A DNA stretch of 32,706 bases from Desulfosporosinus sp. OT (GCF_000224515.1 NZ_AGAF01000208.1:1-32706); one strand, 5' to 3'. Counted from the first letter of the stretch, positions 17,025 through 25,098 are shown. Program-made: numbers and translations. The notes: generated from the letters alone by a model not told the origin.

Positions 17025-17105
17025 TCTTCGACATCAAGCTATACTAATATCACTTTCATCAACAGTGTTGTTGAAAGAAACTGTCCAATGGGAAGGAGGA
17101 TTCTC

Positions 17106-17291
17106 ATGTCAAGACGACGTAAAAGCATCATGTCTTACGAGTTGAAGGAACAAATTGCTCAGGAATTAGGTTTTGCGGGGACCCTTCGCCAAGAAGGATT
17201 TGGAGGAGTTTCTTCAAGAGACTGTGGCAACATGGTGAAAATGGCCATTGAAATGGCAGAACGTAAACTCCCCGGGAACAACCCTATGTAA
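17106..17291 (+). CDS. sspF: Small acid-soluble spore protein, SspF-like
   Basis: 61 residues. Alpha/beta-type SASPs coat spore DNA, switch it to an A-like form and protect it from UV and chemicals; they are degraded by the Gpr protease at germination. The sequence begins MSRRRKSIMSYELKEQIA, continues ELGFAGTLRQEGFGGVSSRD and ends with GNMVKMAIEMAERKL. The basic RRR head, the ELGF..T...GFGG..RD core and the GNMVK helix match the SspF subtype. The residue at the usual Gpr cleavage position (E before I/L-A) is Gln here. AAGGAGG precedes the ATG by seven bases; an ATG six codons higher overlaps that site and is unlikely. It is the only clear plus-strand gene and stands alone between a forespore-type promoter and a terminator. 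Confidence 0.88.
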   Translation: MSRRRKSIMSYELKEQIAQELGFAGTLRQEGFGGVSSRDCGNMVKMAIEMAERKLPGNNPM

Positions 17292-17318
17292 CAATGTGGA
17301 CTGAATCTCACTTTAAGA

Positions 17319-17350
17319 GCCGAGCAATATTTATTTTGCTCGGCCTATTT
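17319..17350 (+). terminator. Terminator after the SASP gene
   Basis: Stem GCCGAGCAA / TTGCTCGGC (9 bp, perfect) with loop TATTTATT, followed on the plus strand by CTATTTAATT. The T-run is modest. On the minus strand it is followed by TCTTAAAG, so it may weakly stop transcripts of the converging GH13 gene as well. Confidence 0.65.
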
Positions 17351-17412
17351 AATTGAATATTCAGGATCATTACTGAAATACATTTTAGATATACTACCTT
17401 ACTCTAAAACCA

Positions 17413-19170
17413 TTAGCTCAAAGAAAAAACACTAGCTTCGAATGGTCTAACCTCTATTTCTAATGCGAAATTTGTGCTACTGTAGTTGCTGATCAATAAT
17501 TGACTCTCTTGGTATCTTATATCTTCAGAGAGATTTAAGCACTTAACTTCTGCAGAGAAATTAAGAATGACAAGTATCTTCTCTTCGCTGTTATTCTCGA
17601 AAATGTCCTTTTCAGCCTTTTGTATTTCTGCGAGTTTCTTTTTTCCACAGCCAGGAACTCTTCTTAATTTGGGAATACGTAAATATACATAGAGATGTTC
17701 ATCATTTGGACATAGGAGACGGTAATCCCCATAAATGAGAACAGCTTTTTCTTTTCTAAGCTTAATAAGTTGACGATAATAGTGAAAAACCGAGTCCGGG
17801 TTTGCTAAATTGTCTTCGACATTAACCTCAGGATAATTAGGATTTAAATTAATCCATGGTTTACCCGCCGTAAAACCTGCATGTTCTGAGTTGTTCCATT
17901 GCATAGGTGTACGTGCATTGTCCCGGCTGCGCTCATGTATTATGTCCATAACTTGCTCAATCTTCATTCCCGAAGCAATGGCTTCTTTATAAAAATTGAG
18001 TGTATCAATATCCCGGTAATATGAGATATCCGGGAATTTGACGTTAGTCATCCCAATCTCTTCACCTTGGTAAATATACGGAGTTCCTTGCAAAGTATGA
18101 AGCATTGTTGCCAGCATTTTGGCAGACCGGACCCGAAAAGTATCGTCATTTCCAAAGCGGGATACCGCACGCGGTTGGTCATGATTATTGAGGAATAGAC
18201 TATTCCAACCAATTCCTTCAAGAAAATCTTGCCAATCACTAATAATCCTTTTGAAATCACAAAGTTTCCAAGGTACTATTTTCCATTTATCTCCGTCGCC
18301 GTAGTCCAGTTCTAATAGTTCGAACAGAAACACCATACTAAGTTCATGACGGTCTTCACCGACCAAAAGCTCAGCCTTTTCACAATTCACACCCGGAGTC
18401 TCACCCACTGTCATAATATCAAACTTTGAGAGAACCTTTGCATACATCTCCCGTAGGAAATAGTGTAGACGCGGTCCATTACGGTAATAATCTCTTCCCC
18501 ACTGATAAGGCCCCTCTTTAGATCCGGAGGCATCGGGCAGTCCTTCAGCCTTGGAAATAAGATTAATAACATCCATCCTGAAACCATCTATTCCTTTTTT
18601 TAACCACCAGGTCATCATATCATAAACATCATGACGTAACGCTTTGTTCTCCCAGTTGAGGTCCGGCTGTCTATCGGAGAATAGATGGAGATAGTATTCT
18701 CCCGTCATTGGATCATATTCCCAGGCCGAGCCTCCAAATTCCGAAGCCCAGTTATTTGGTTCCCTGCCATTGTCTTGACCTTTTCGCCAAATGTAATAGT
18801 TTCTGTAAGGATTATCTAGCGAAGAACGAGAAGCCACGAACCAAGGATGTTCATCAGAAGTGTGGTTAATTACAAGATCCATGATCAACTTCATACCTCG
18901 TTGATGAACTTCATTTAATAACTCTTCCCAGTCCTCCATTGTGCCAAATCCGTCCATTATTTTGTAATAGTCACTAATGTCATATCCGTTATCATAATAC
19001 GGCGACTTATACACTGGACTAAGCCAAATAATGTTCACCCCAAGTAACTGCAGATAATCGAGCTTTTGGATGATTCCCTTTAAATCCCCGATCCCATCAG
19101 CATTGCTATCCAGAAAACTACGTGGATAAATCTGATAAACTGTACCCTCTTTCCACCAAGCTTTTTGCAT
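17413..19170 (-). CDS. GH13 alpha-glucosidase, oligo-1,6-glucosidase type
   Basis: Cytoplasmic glycosidase acting on short alpha-glucosides. 585 residues, no signal peptide. The TIM barrel starts WWKEGTVYQIYPRSF; region I DLVINHTSDEH; region II GFRMDVINLI with nucleophile Asp200; region III TVGET with acid/base Glu257; region IV FLNNHDQPR with Asp331. Val after the nucleophile, rather than Thr, is the known marker of alpha-1,6 specificity in this branch (oligo-1,6-glucosidase, dextran glucosidase); QPDLNWEN fits as well. An unusual Lys/Glu-rich insertion (about residues 501-530) interrupts the C-terminal beta domain before ILVILNFS. The start MQKAWW is chosen for AAGGGGTG six bases upstream; the open frame runs 29 codons higher but overlaps a small gene in another frame. 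Likely spore or storage sugar use. Confidence 0.92.
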   Translation of the reverse strand: MQKAWWKEGTVYQIYPRSFLDSNADGIGDLKGIIQKLDYLQLLGVNIIWLSPVYKSPYYDNGYDISDYYKIMDGFGTMEDWEELLNEVHQRGMKLIMDLVINHTSDEHPWFVASRSSLDNPYRNYYIWRKGQDNGREPNNWASEFGGSAWEYDPMTGEYYLHLFSDRQPDLNWENKALRHDVYDMMTWWLKKGIDGFRMDVINLISKAEGLPDASGSKEGPYQWGRDYYRNGPRLHYFLREMYAKVLSKFDIMTVGETPGVNCEKAELLVGEDRHELSMVFLFELLELDYGDGDKWKIVPWKLCDFKRIISDWQDFLEGIGWNSLFLNNHDQPRAVSRFGNDDTFRVRSAKMLATMLHTLQGTPYIYQGEEIGMTNVKFPDISYYRDIDTLNFYKEAIASGMKIEQVMDIIHERSRDNARTPMQWNNSEHAGFTAGKPWINLNPNYPEVNVEDNLANPDSVFHYYRQLIKLRKEKAVLIYGDYRLLCPNDEHLYVYLRIPKLRRVPGCGKKKLAEIQKAEKDIFENNSEEKILVILNFSAEVKCLNLSEDIRYQESQLLISNYSSTNFALEIEVRPFEASVFSLS

Positions 19171-19171
19171 C

Positions 19172-19309
19172 TTAGGCACCCCTTGAAATCGTTGATATAG
19201 TAAATGTATCGTTAGCCTCATCCGGCGAAATGCCATCAGATTTTTGCAAAGACTCAAGTCCCACTGAGGCTAGAATAGCTTCTGCAATCTGTTTTTCCCG
19301 TTCGGTCAT
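19172..19309 (-). CDS. Small gene (45 codons) directly upstream of the GH13 gene
   Basis: ATG preceded by an excellent GGAGGAAGAAA site, 45 codons, TAA, then a single G and the GH13 ATG. It encodes a soluble peptide beginning MTEREKQIAEAILASVGLES and ending TISTISRGA: an acidic amphipathic helix, then a Ser/Thr-rich tail. The one-base gap and strong site suggest that translation of this leader gene delivers ribosomes to the glucosidase start. I recognise no family. It could equally be the residue of a longer gene truncated by the repeat block just upstream. Confidence 0.5.
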   Translation of the reverse strand: MTEREKQIAEAILASVGLESLQKSDGISPDEANDTFTISTISRGA

Positions 19310-19315
19310 TTTCTT

Positions 19316-19441
19316 CCTCCCTGCTTAAAGGTATTCGTGGGAGGATCTGAAGTCCCTCCCTGCTTAAAGGTATTCGTGGGAGGATCTGAAGTCCCTCCCT
19401 GCTTAAAGGTATTCGTGGGTGGATCTGAAGTCCCTCCCTGT
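19316..19441. repeat. 39-bp tandem direct repeat, three and a half copies
   Basis: Units start at 19316, 19355, 19394 and 19433 (last partial). Each runs CCTCCCTGCTTAAAGGTATT, then CGTGGGAGGATCTGAAGTC; copies are almost identical (one G/T change in the third). Within a unit GGGAGG-ATCTGAAGT-CCTCCC is a 6-bp hairpin. As 39 is a multiple of three, both strands stay open, giving a 13-residue peptide repeat (QGGTSDPPTNTFK) on the minus strand, which I take as a by-product. The copy nearest the small gene supplies its ribosome binding site. Confidence 0.9.
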
Positions 19442-19734
19442 TTAAACCCTATTCCCCTTGTGCTAGGTGATTTAACCAACCTCGCTAGTAATTCCAATAT
19501 TCCTCATAATTATGCACATGAACGCTGGTAAGTGACTGTGCCTTCCCGACCCATATTCAATATTCATCCGGCAGCATCACAAAGAGTCTATCCGGTTCAT
19601 ATCAAACAACCAAGGACCGTATTTTTCCTCATTTTTACTGACAACCCATTTTTACTTTGCAAGTTGTCATTCGTCCATATTCTTCTTTATTACACCTCTG
19701 AGTTCGTAACATACAGAATTGGCTTCCAAACTCC
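19442..19734. other. AT-rich gap without a recognised gene
   Basis: Neither strand shows a convincing gene. Two details stand out: the inverted repeat TGACAAC-17-GTTGTCA (19639-19669), and the decamer CATTTTTACT occurring twice 17 bases apart in the same place, which could be an operator or promoter region for the GH13 unit. Short open frames on the plus strand lack ribosome binding sites. Confidence 0.4.
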
Positions 19735-19941
19735 TTAAACACACATTGTTTCATTATTTAACGGATTAATTTCTATTGCCTCACGATCCATAGCTTCAAC
19801 GATCTTAGGGCCAGCAATGCTACCGTTGACTTGACATCGATTATTTGTTGCTATTTCCTTTTTTTGTGCCACAGTAATATAACAAAGCCCATACCCTAAG
19901 ATTGAAAAGAAGGAGGCCGTTACAAAAAAATCAAAGTCCAT
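19735..19941 (-). CDS. Small single-span membrane protein, unknown
   Basis: 68 residues. One hydrophobic helix (MDFDFFVTASFFSILGYGLC, continuing YITVA), then a polar tail of about 40 residues with two cysteines. The ATG at 19941 has GGAGGAAGG upstream with nine bases to the start; the open frame continues 17 codons higher without a good site. It follows the lipoprotein gene by 57 bases and is probably the last gene of the lipoprotein/two-component unit. No family recognised. Confidence 0.55.
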   Translation of the reverse strand: MDFDFFVTASFFSILGYGLCYITVAQKKEIATNNRCQVNGSIAGPKIVEAMDREAIEINPLNNETMCV

Positions 19942-19998
19942 TAATGAATACCTTCCTCCCCAGAATTTGTATTTAAAATAGTGCATTAACACTAGAGG

Positions 19999-21492
19999 TC
20001 ATTTCTCATTATCATAAGACATAACTTTAGCACCGTTGGCAAGAAATGCTTTCTCCCAATTATCGACATAAGATCCTGTGGCCCACTCTGCCATAACCAC
20101 TGTTTCTCCAATGTTCATGTCGATTTTAGCCAATGGCTCACTATCCAGTAAATCAGCACTGATTCCGTAGACATATAGCTTACTTTTTGTTATAACCAGT
20201 GCAATATCACGATTGGGCGAGGTAAAAGCATCCATAGCGTCTGGAATTCGGTCTTTAATGTTCTGCCAACTCAAGCACAATGTATCATAATAAATCAATT
20301 TAGCTGGAGGAATCAGATTAACGTTATAGTCCATATAGTGAAGTTCACCTTCGTTATGATAGTTAATTCTTCCTTGGAGGTACCAATGCCCATTTTTTCG
20401 GGTGAGCCCAAAATTCTCTTCAAATTCATCCTCATCCACCAAGGTAATCCCTTCATTGCTTAAAACTCGGAGGGGCCGGGCTCTGGCGCTTCTATAAGCA
20501 GTTAACCCGTTGGTCCCCAGTAAATCTGACAGCTTGATTCCACTTGATGCAGAGATTTTATCCACGGGTAGTACCTGCAAATGCTTAATGTGACTTGAAT
20601 CGTTTTCTATAGCCACGTAATCATTGCCAACATAATCAATTGTTTTAATAAAAGTTCCTTTATCAACTATTTTCTGATTGATTCCCATAACCCGTTCTTG
20701 CTTAACTGGTATCTTGGTTGTAACATCGTGAGCTGATAATTCATTTTCTATTTTTGTTCCATTCAGGGCATTACGCACCTGAAGCTCCCAAAAGCCACTA
20801 CTACGCGGGAAGAAAATATTATTACCCGTTAAAATCGAACGCAACTTTTTATTGTCCGCTGCTATCCATAATGTCTGATACTTGAAGTTATTCTCATGTT
20901 CGCTGTTGCTATCTGTCTCTGACGGTACTCTAAGTCCTACCAGAACACCTGATGTTCCCGGCATGCTCTGATCGTTTGTATTAAATTCATTGGGGTTGGC
21001 CGTTGCTAAAGAATTATCCACCTGATCCGAAACTTTTTGGAGGTAGAGCGCATTGTTCTGGATAAAGCCTATAACCTTAGAATCATCAATTTTCATAAAT
21101 TCGCCCAAGAAATTCTCTGCTGCAGAAACAGTAATGACATCAACCTCTTCACTATCAGGCACTAAGGTGCTTGATAGATTTAGATATTTAGTCATTAAAT
21201 AATCTGTAGAATTAACCTTTTTTATCTTATAGGTAGGCTTACTCCAGACATAATCACCCAACATGGCTGCGTTCTGTGTAAATTGAGCACTCTCACCTAC
21301 CCAGTTCTGATTATCCTCGCTAGAGTTCCCACTGCTCTTCAAGTCTTGGATTACCGTCCATTTCCCTTCCAGTGCGCAGACGTTTTTAAGCGGTGGGATG
21401 ATTTTACCCGCTGTTGTCCAGGAAAGATTGGTACAGCCACTGAGCAAGAGAAGTGTGAGACTGACAATCAACACCTTATAGATCCTAACCAC
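19999..21492 (-). CDS. Large lipoprotein of unknown function, coupled to a histidine kinase
   Basis: 497 residues. Signal peptide MVRIYKVLIVSLTLLLLSGC with lipobox LSGC, so Cys20 would be acylated and the protein anchored on the outer face of the cytoplasmic membrane. The remainder is a single large soluble, beta-rich stretch without a family I can name. A WTV..L.S..N region, several LYLQ/TLWIAADNKK-type segments and FGLTRKNGHWYLQGRINYH suggest repeated beta-propeller-like blades, as an inference from shape only. The start is GTG and overlaps the kinase stop by 8 bp, so it is translationally coupled. That makes an accessory sensor or target of the kinase likely. Confidence 0.8.
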   Translation of the reverse strand: MVRIYKVLIVSLTLLLLSGCTNLSWTTAGKIIPPLKNVCALEGKWTVIQDLKSSGNSSEDNQNWVGESAQFTQNAAMLGDYVWSKPTYKIKKVNSTDYLMTKYLNLSSTLVPDSEEVDVITVSAAENFLGEFMKIDDSKVIGFIQNNALYLQKVSDQVDNSLATANPNEFNTNDQSMPGTSGVLVGLRVPSETDSNSEHENNFKYQTLWIAADNKKLRSILTGNNIFFPRSSGFWELQVRNALNGTKIENELSAHDVTTKIPVKQERVMGINQKIVDKGTFIKTIDYVGNDYVAIENDSSHIKHLQVLPVDKISASSGIKLSDLLGTNGLTAYRSARARPLRVLSNEGITLVDEDEFEENFGLTRKNGHWYLQGRINYHNEGELHYMDYNVNLIPPAKLIYYDTLCLSWQNIKDRIPDAMDAFTSPNRDIALVITKSKLYVYGISADLLDSEPLAKIDMNIGETVVMAEWATGSYVDNWEKAFLANGAKVMSYDNEK

Positions 21493-22879
21493 AGGAACTC
21501 GCCCCTTTAATTAAGTTAATGACAACGACTGTCCCTTGATTAACCTCACTGGTGATTTCCAACTTACCACCCATTAAATTAACAATCTCCTCGCAAATTG
21601 ATAGCCCGATTCCATTTTTGGAGCGTGAACTTTTCCCTTTATAAAATTTTTCTTTAACCATAGGTAGCTCTTCATCTGCTATTCCGCATCCAGTATCCTT
21701 AATCGTAAATATAAACCCTTCATTTAGAATCTCAACATTAAACGTAATCCAGCCACCCGCAGACGTAAAGTTGAAAGCATTGTCCAAAATATTAATGAAT
21801 AACTGCTTTAGCCGATTGGAATCTGTGATTAGGGATGGCAAATTTTCCGGGTATTGGACGGTAAAATTGACATTTTCTCGCACTGCCCTTGGGGTTAGTT
21901 GTTTGTGGATATATTCCATAAGATTGACCATGTTGATCTCTTCGTTTTGCAGCTTGATTCGGCCAGAGACAAACTTGGAAAAATCCAATAGTTCTTCCAC
22001 CATATGAGTTAACCGTTCACTTTCTTTGGCAATAATGCCTAGACCGTCATTAAGCATCTCTTTCTGCTGGAATTTTTCGTTTTGTAAAGTAATCGCCCAG
22101 CCCATAATTGATGTCAGTGGAGTTCGTAGCTCATGCGAAACCGACGAAATAAAATCATTTTTTAACTGTTCTTTTTTTACAATTTCATCAGCCATATAGT
22201 TCAGCGTATCTGAAAGCTTGCCGATCTCATCATCATGAGTTTTCTGACTCCGGGCCTTAAAATTGCCTGTTGCCATTTCTTGAGCCACCTCAGTTACTTC
22301 CTTCAAAGGTACAATAATTGTATTGGCTAAAAAGATGCTTATGAAGCCAACAATAAAAACTACCACTAAACCTATGGAAATAAAAATATACGCTGTATTT
22401 TGTATATCCTGATCAACGGCACTCAAAGAAGTGATAAAACGTAAAGCCCCCACTATTTGATTATTGGCTGTTAAAGGATAAGCAACTGCCATAACCTTTT
22501 GGCCATTTAATGTTCCAATCCATCTCCCAGTTTTACCATTTAAGGCATCTTGGATATCATTAACGTCTACATTTCCCGCTGGGATCACACCCAGCGAGTC
22601 CATCACAATGTGGCCATCTTTATCTACAATCTCGACTTCAGCATTACTTTGATTCCAGAAAGCATCAACATTATAAAGAACGTTTTCCTGCAGAGAGGTG
22701 TCCGAAAAATACTTAGCATACAAAACAGCTGAAATCTTGATCTGGTTTGTGAGACTGCCTTCCAAACTGCCATAATAATTTTGCCGAACCGTATAAATAA
22801 GCAGTACCTCAAGTATCGTAACTGTGATGATAATGACGACCATAAAATTAGCAGTCAGTCTTGCTCTAATACCTTTCAT
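21485..22879 (-). CDS. Sensor histidine kinase (envelope-sensing type)
   Basis: 464 residues. N-terminal membrane helix (about 11-31), extracytoplasmic domain of about 130 residues (with VEIVDKDGHIVMDS, a PAS/dCache-like beta pattern), second membrane helix (about 163-188), HAMP linker, HisKA with phospho-acceptor His249 in SSVSHELRTPLTS, and a HATPase domain with N-box (LFINILDNAFNF), G1 box (DTGCGI), F box and G2 (GIGLSI). It partners the response regulator upstream; its ATG begins directly after the regulator's TAA. It senses an unknown envelope signal, possibly with the lipoprotein whose gene overlaps its 3' end. Confidence 0.93.
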   Translation of the reverse strand: MKGIRARLTANFMVVIIITVTILEVLLIYTVRQNYYGSLEGSLTNQIKISAVLYAKYFSDTSLQENVLYNVDAFWNQSNAEVEIVDKDGHIVMDSLGVIPAGNVDVNDIQDALNGKTGRWIGTLNGQKVMAVAYPLTANNQIVGALRFITSLSAVDQDIQNTAYIFISIGLVVVFIVGFISIFLANTIIVPLKEVTEVAQEMATGNFKARSQKTHDDEIGKLSDTLNYMADEIVKKEQLKNDFISSVSHELRTPLTSIMGWAITLQNEKFQQKEMLNDGLGIIAKESERLTHMVEELLDFSKFVSGRIKLQNEEINMVNLMEYIHKQLTPRAVRENVNFTVQYPENLPSLITDSNRLKQLFINILDNAFNFTSAGGWITFNVEILNEGFIFTIKDTGCGIADEELPMVKEKFYKGKSSRSKNGIGLSICEEIVNLMGGKLEITSEVNQGTVVVINLIKGASSCG

Positions 22880-23578
22880 TTAAGACTCCTGTTGCCATCG
22901 ATACCCAGAACCCCAAACTGTTTTAATATAGTTTGGTTGAGATGGATTGGCCTCAATTTTTTCCCTCAAGCGCCGAATATGCACATCCAACGTTTTAGTA
23001 TCACCAAAATAATCTTCCCCCCAGACAGCATTTAACATTTCATTACGCTTTAGAGCCTTCTCAGGATTCTCCATAAACATCTTCAATAAAGCAAATTCCG
23101 TAGGAGTTAGCTCAATCTCGATATCATTCTTAAAAAACTTATTGGCAGTAACATCCAAATACAATTCTCGATAACTAAGTACCTGTTTTGTTTCCTTAAG
23201 TCCCGCCTTGCGCCGGAGTACTGCCTTTATTCGGGCAATGAGTTCAAAAGGATTAAACGGTTTTACCATATAATCATCCGCACCAAGTTCCAATCCAAGA
23301 ATTTTATCGGTATCCTGCCCCTTTGCGGTCAGCATAATTACCAACGTTTCAGGCATAGTTTCCCTGATCTGTTGGCAGACTTCCAGCCCACTAATGCCTG
23401 GTAACATAAGATCAAGCACTACCAGCTCAGGGATGAACCGCTTAAGCATAGCGATAGCTTCTTCTCCAGTAGCGGCTTCACCTACCTGGTATCCTGCAGC
23501 ACTAAGGTTGAGTGTTATAAAGCGTCGGATTGATTCTTCATCTTCAACGACTAGTATTTTTACCTTTTTCTCGTTCAT
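22880..23578 (-). CDS. OmpR/PhoB-family response regulator
   Basis: 232 residues. Receiver domain with acidic pocket VVEDEES, phosphorylated Asp56 (VVLDLMLPG), conserved Thr (MLTAKG) and Lys (MVKPF). C-terminal winged-helix domain with ELTPTEFALLKMFMENP, VWGEDYFGDTKTLDVHIRRLREKIE and the final VWGSGYRW. The start MNEKKVKI is chosen for GGAG seven bases upstream; eight more in-frame codons exist. A possible promoter lies about 35 bases ahead. It would control the kinase/lipoprotein unit and perhaps the neighbouring envelope genes. Confidence 0.94.
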   Translation of the reverse strand: MNEKKVKILVVEDEESIRRFITLNLSAAGYQVGEAATGEEAIAMLKRFIPELVVLDLMLPGISGLEVCQQIRETMPETLVIMLTAKGQDTDKILGLELGADDYMVKPFNPFELIARIKAVLRRKAGLKETKQVLSYRELYLDVTANKFFKNDIEIELTPTEFALLKMFMENPEKALKRNEMLNAVWGEDYFGDTKTLDVHIRRLREKIEANPSQPNYIKTVWGSGYRWQQES

Positions 23579-23609
23579 CAGATCACTCCATTTATTGGGC
23601 ATTACAGGT

Positions 23610-23661
23610 TATATTTATTCCTACCTCTTTATTGTAAACCAACTAAGGCGTCTTAGGTAAA
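23610..23661 (-). promoter_or_regulatory. Possible autoregulated promoter of the two-component unit
   Basis: Minus strand: TTTACA (23633-23638) and AATATA (23610-23615) at 17 bases are a weak -35/-10 pair. A second GTTTAC lies 23 bases upstream (to 23661), and between them CTAAG-4-CTTAG forms an inverted repeat. Paired half-sites near two helical turns are typical of OmpR-family binding, but the match is weak. Confidence 0.3.
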
Positions 23662-23674
23662 CTTTTCTGTTACC

Positions 23675-24916
23675 TTAATTATGCAAGCCCTCAGGAAAGA
23701 CAATAGGCCGAACATGAGGGCCCAAAACTCCAAATGTAAAACCTTGTTTTTTTAACATGCCAATAATAGTCGGGAGCGCTTGAATTGTCGTATTTTTACC
23801 AGCAAGATCATGCATCAAAATAACCACCCGGGTTTTCCCTTGAGTTTGTTGTTCAACATTATGGATTAACAGATTTTCCGGTACTAAACTGGCATCAGTA
23901 TCCCCTGAGTCAATGTTCCAGTCCTCCATTAGATAGCCTGCTTCATCTACCGCATTAAAATAGTTAATATTAAAATGACCTACGGTTCCACCAGGGGCAC
24001 GGATTATTTGCGGACGAATTCCAAGAGTATTATAAATTATATCCTCTGCTTTCTTCACATCAGATAAAAATGCCTCTGGCCCCTTATACACTTCGTCCAT
24101 AATATGGGAATAAGTATGGTTACCAATCGCATTCCCCTGTAAATATTCTGCCTTTAATAAATCCGGATTAAGTTCAACTTGCCGACCAACATCAAAGAAC
24201 GTGGCTTTAACATTTTCTTTTGCTAAAATAGCAAGAATTTTGGGAGTTGTGCTGGGGTATGGGCCATCGTCAAAGGTCAAATAAGCCATTTTCTCAGGTT
24301 CAGGCTGGAATTGACGTGGACGCATAGCTAAGCCCGGTGCAGTAGGCGGATTTCCTGCAGCATCGTAATAGGAATGAATAGGCGTTCCCGGAGATCCTGG
24401 AGACGGAGTAGGCAACAAATCCACAGACATCCTCGGGACTTGTAGCCCTGTTTTTGATTGAGTCTTGGTCGTTTGCATCTCAGATTTCTCAACCGGAGAC
24501 GATGAACTCGCGACTGAAGATTGGGACATAGGGGATTGCGACTGAGCCCCTTCATTTTGGGTCTTGGTTCTCTCTGATGTTTGGGATTCCTTTGCTTGAG
24601 TCTGAGTTTCCTCTAAACGAGTTTGAGTCCCTTCAGGTAACAACTGGTCTTTGCCAGTTTGAGATGAAGATTCTATTGTTAAAGACTCCCCATCATTAGA
24701 TTGTGCTAGATTTCGAGCCGTATCCCTTCCCTGATTTGAGGCTGTTGGACTGGCGGGCATAGTCTTTAGATCCTTACTCAACGCCAACGAATCGTACTGC
24801 AGAATTATTGGTTGTGTAGCCATGCTCCAATACGGAAATCCTCCGACAAGCAAGGCACTAAAACTTACAAAGCACACCGTAAATATCGTAGTGCTTACTA
24901 ATTTCATTCTAGACAT
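23675..24916 (-). CDS. Secreted polysaccharide deacetylase (CE4 family)
   Basis: Removes N-acetyl groups from peptidoglycan or a related wall glycan outside the cell. 413 residues. N-terminal hydrophobic segment (about 7-27) acts as signal or anchor. A Ser/Thr/Gln-rich low-complexity linker of about 130 residues is followed by a Pro-rich stretch and the NodB-like domain (about 208-405). Motif 1 TFDDGP with Asp216/217, motif 2 HTYSH with the zinc histidines 267 and 271, motif 3 RAPGG, motif 4 with DWNIDSGD, and motif 5 LMHD are all intact, so the enzyme should be active. AGGAG seven bases before the ATG. It lies between the SLH protein gene and the two-component unit, pointing to wall remodelling. 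Confidence 0.93.
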   Translation of the reverse strand: MSRMKLVSTTIFTVCFVSFSALLVGGFPYWSMATQPIILQYDSLALSKDLKTMPASPTASNQGRDTARNLAQSNDGESLTIESSSQTGKDQLLPEGTQTRLEETQTQAKESQTSERTKTQNEGAQSQSPMSQSSVASSSSPVEKSEMQTTKTQSKTGLQVPRMSVDLLPTPSPGSPGTPIHSYYDAAGNPPTAPGLAMRPRQFQPEPEKMAYLTFDDGPYPSTTPKILAILAKENVKATFFDVGRQVELNPDLLKAEYLQGNAIGNHTYSHIMDEVYKGPEAFLSDVKKAEDIIYNTLGIRPQIIRAPGGTVGHFNINYFNAVDEAGYLMEDWNIDSGDTDASLVPENLLIHNVEQQTQGKTRVVILMHDLAGKNTTIQALPTIIGMLKKQGFTFGVLGPHVRPIVFPEGLHN

Positions 24917-25034
24917 GCTCTCTCTCCTTTTTCTCTGCGTCTTCTCTCAACTTCTAAAATGACTTGAATCGTGATACTTCTACATTACACTTTATAACTC
25001 AGTTTTTTTTACAAAGTTCTTAATAATAGTTACA
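24917..25034. other. Deacetylase upstream region, no gene
   Basis: AT-rich leader of the deacetylase gene with no open frame of note. I could not fix a -35/-10 pair with normal spacing. The 21 bases before the ATG hold the purine-rich AAAAAGGAGAGAGAGC ribosome binding region. Confidence 0.4.
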
Positions 25035-25098
25035 AAATAGTTAAGAAAATATAAGAAAGACCGACATCGCGGTCTTTCTTATATTTTCTTAACTATTT
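25035..25098. terminator. Perfect 29-bp inverted repeat, likely bidirectional terminator
   Basis: Left arm 25035-25063 and right arm 25070-25098 are exact reverse complements over 29 bp with a six-base loop (ACATCG). The stem has a GC-rich tip (CCG/CGG) and a long AT base. On either strand the 3' arm is U-rich (ending AACTATTT) and runs into more U, so it can end the SLH-gene transcript from the right. It is far longer than ordinary terminators. Between it and the SLH stop codon (25099-25238) no gene is seen; AATTTTCTCACAACT at 25141 is a three-mismatch CodY-box look-alike. Confidence 0.75.

Noticed and set aside
19316-19441. Resembles a CRISPR array at first sight
   Set aside because: The 39-bp units are joined head to tail with no unique spacers, and no cas genes are near.
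19306-19497. 63-codon minus-strand frame with QGGTSDPPTNTFK repeats
   Set aside because: Open only because the 39-bp unit keeps frame; the TTG start is too close to its purine-rich stretch, and the opposite strand is open as well.
19532-19738. 68-codon plus-strand frame
   Set aside because: No RBS, odd composition, no domain.
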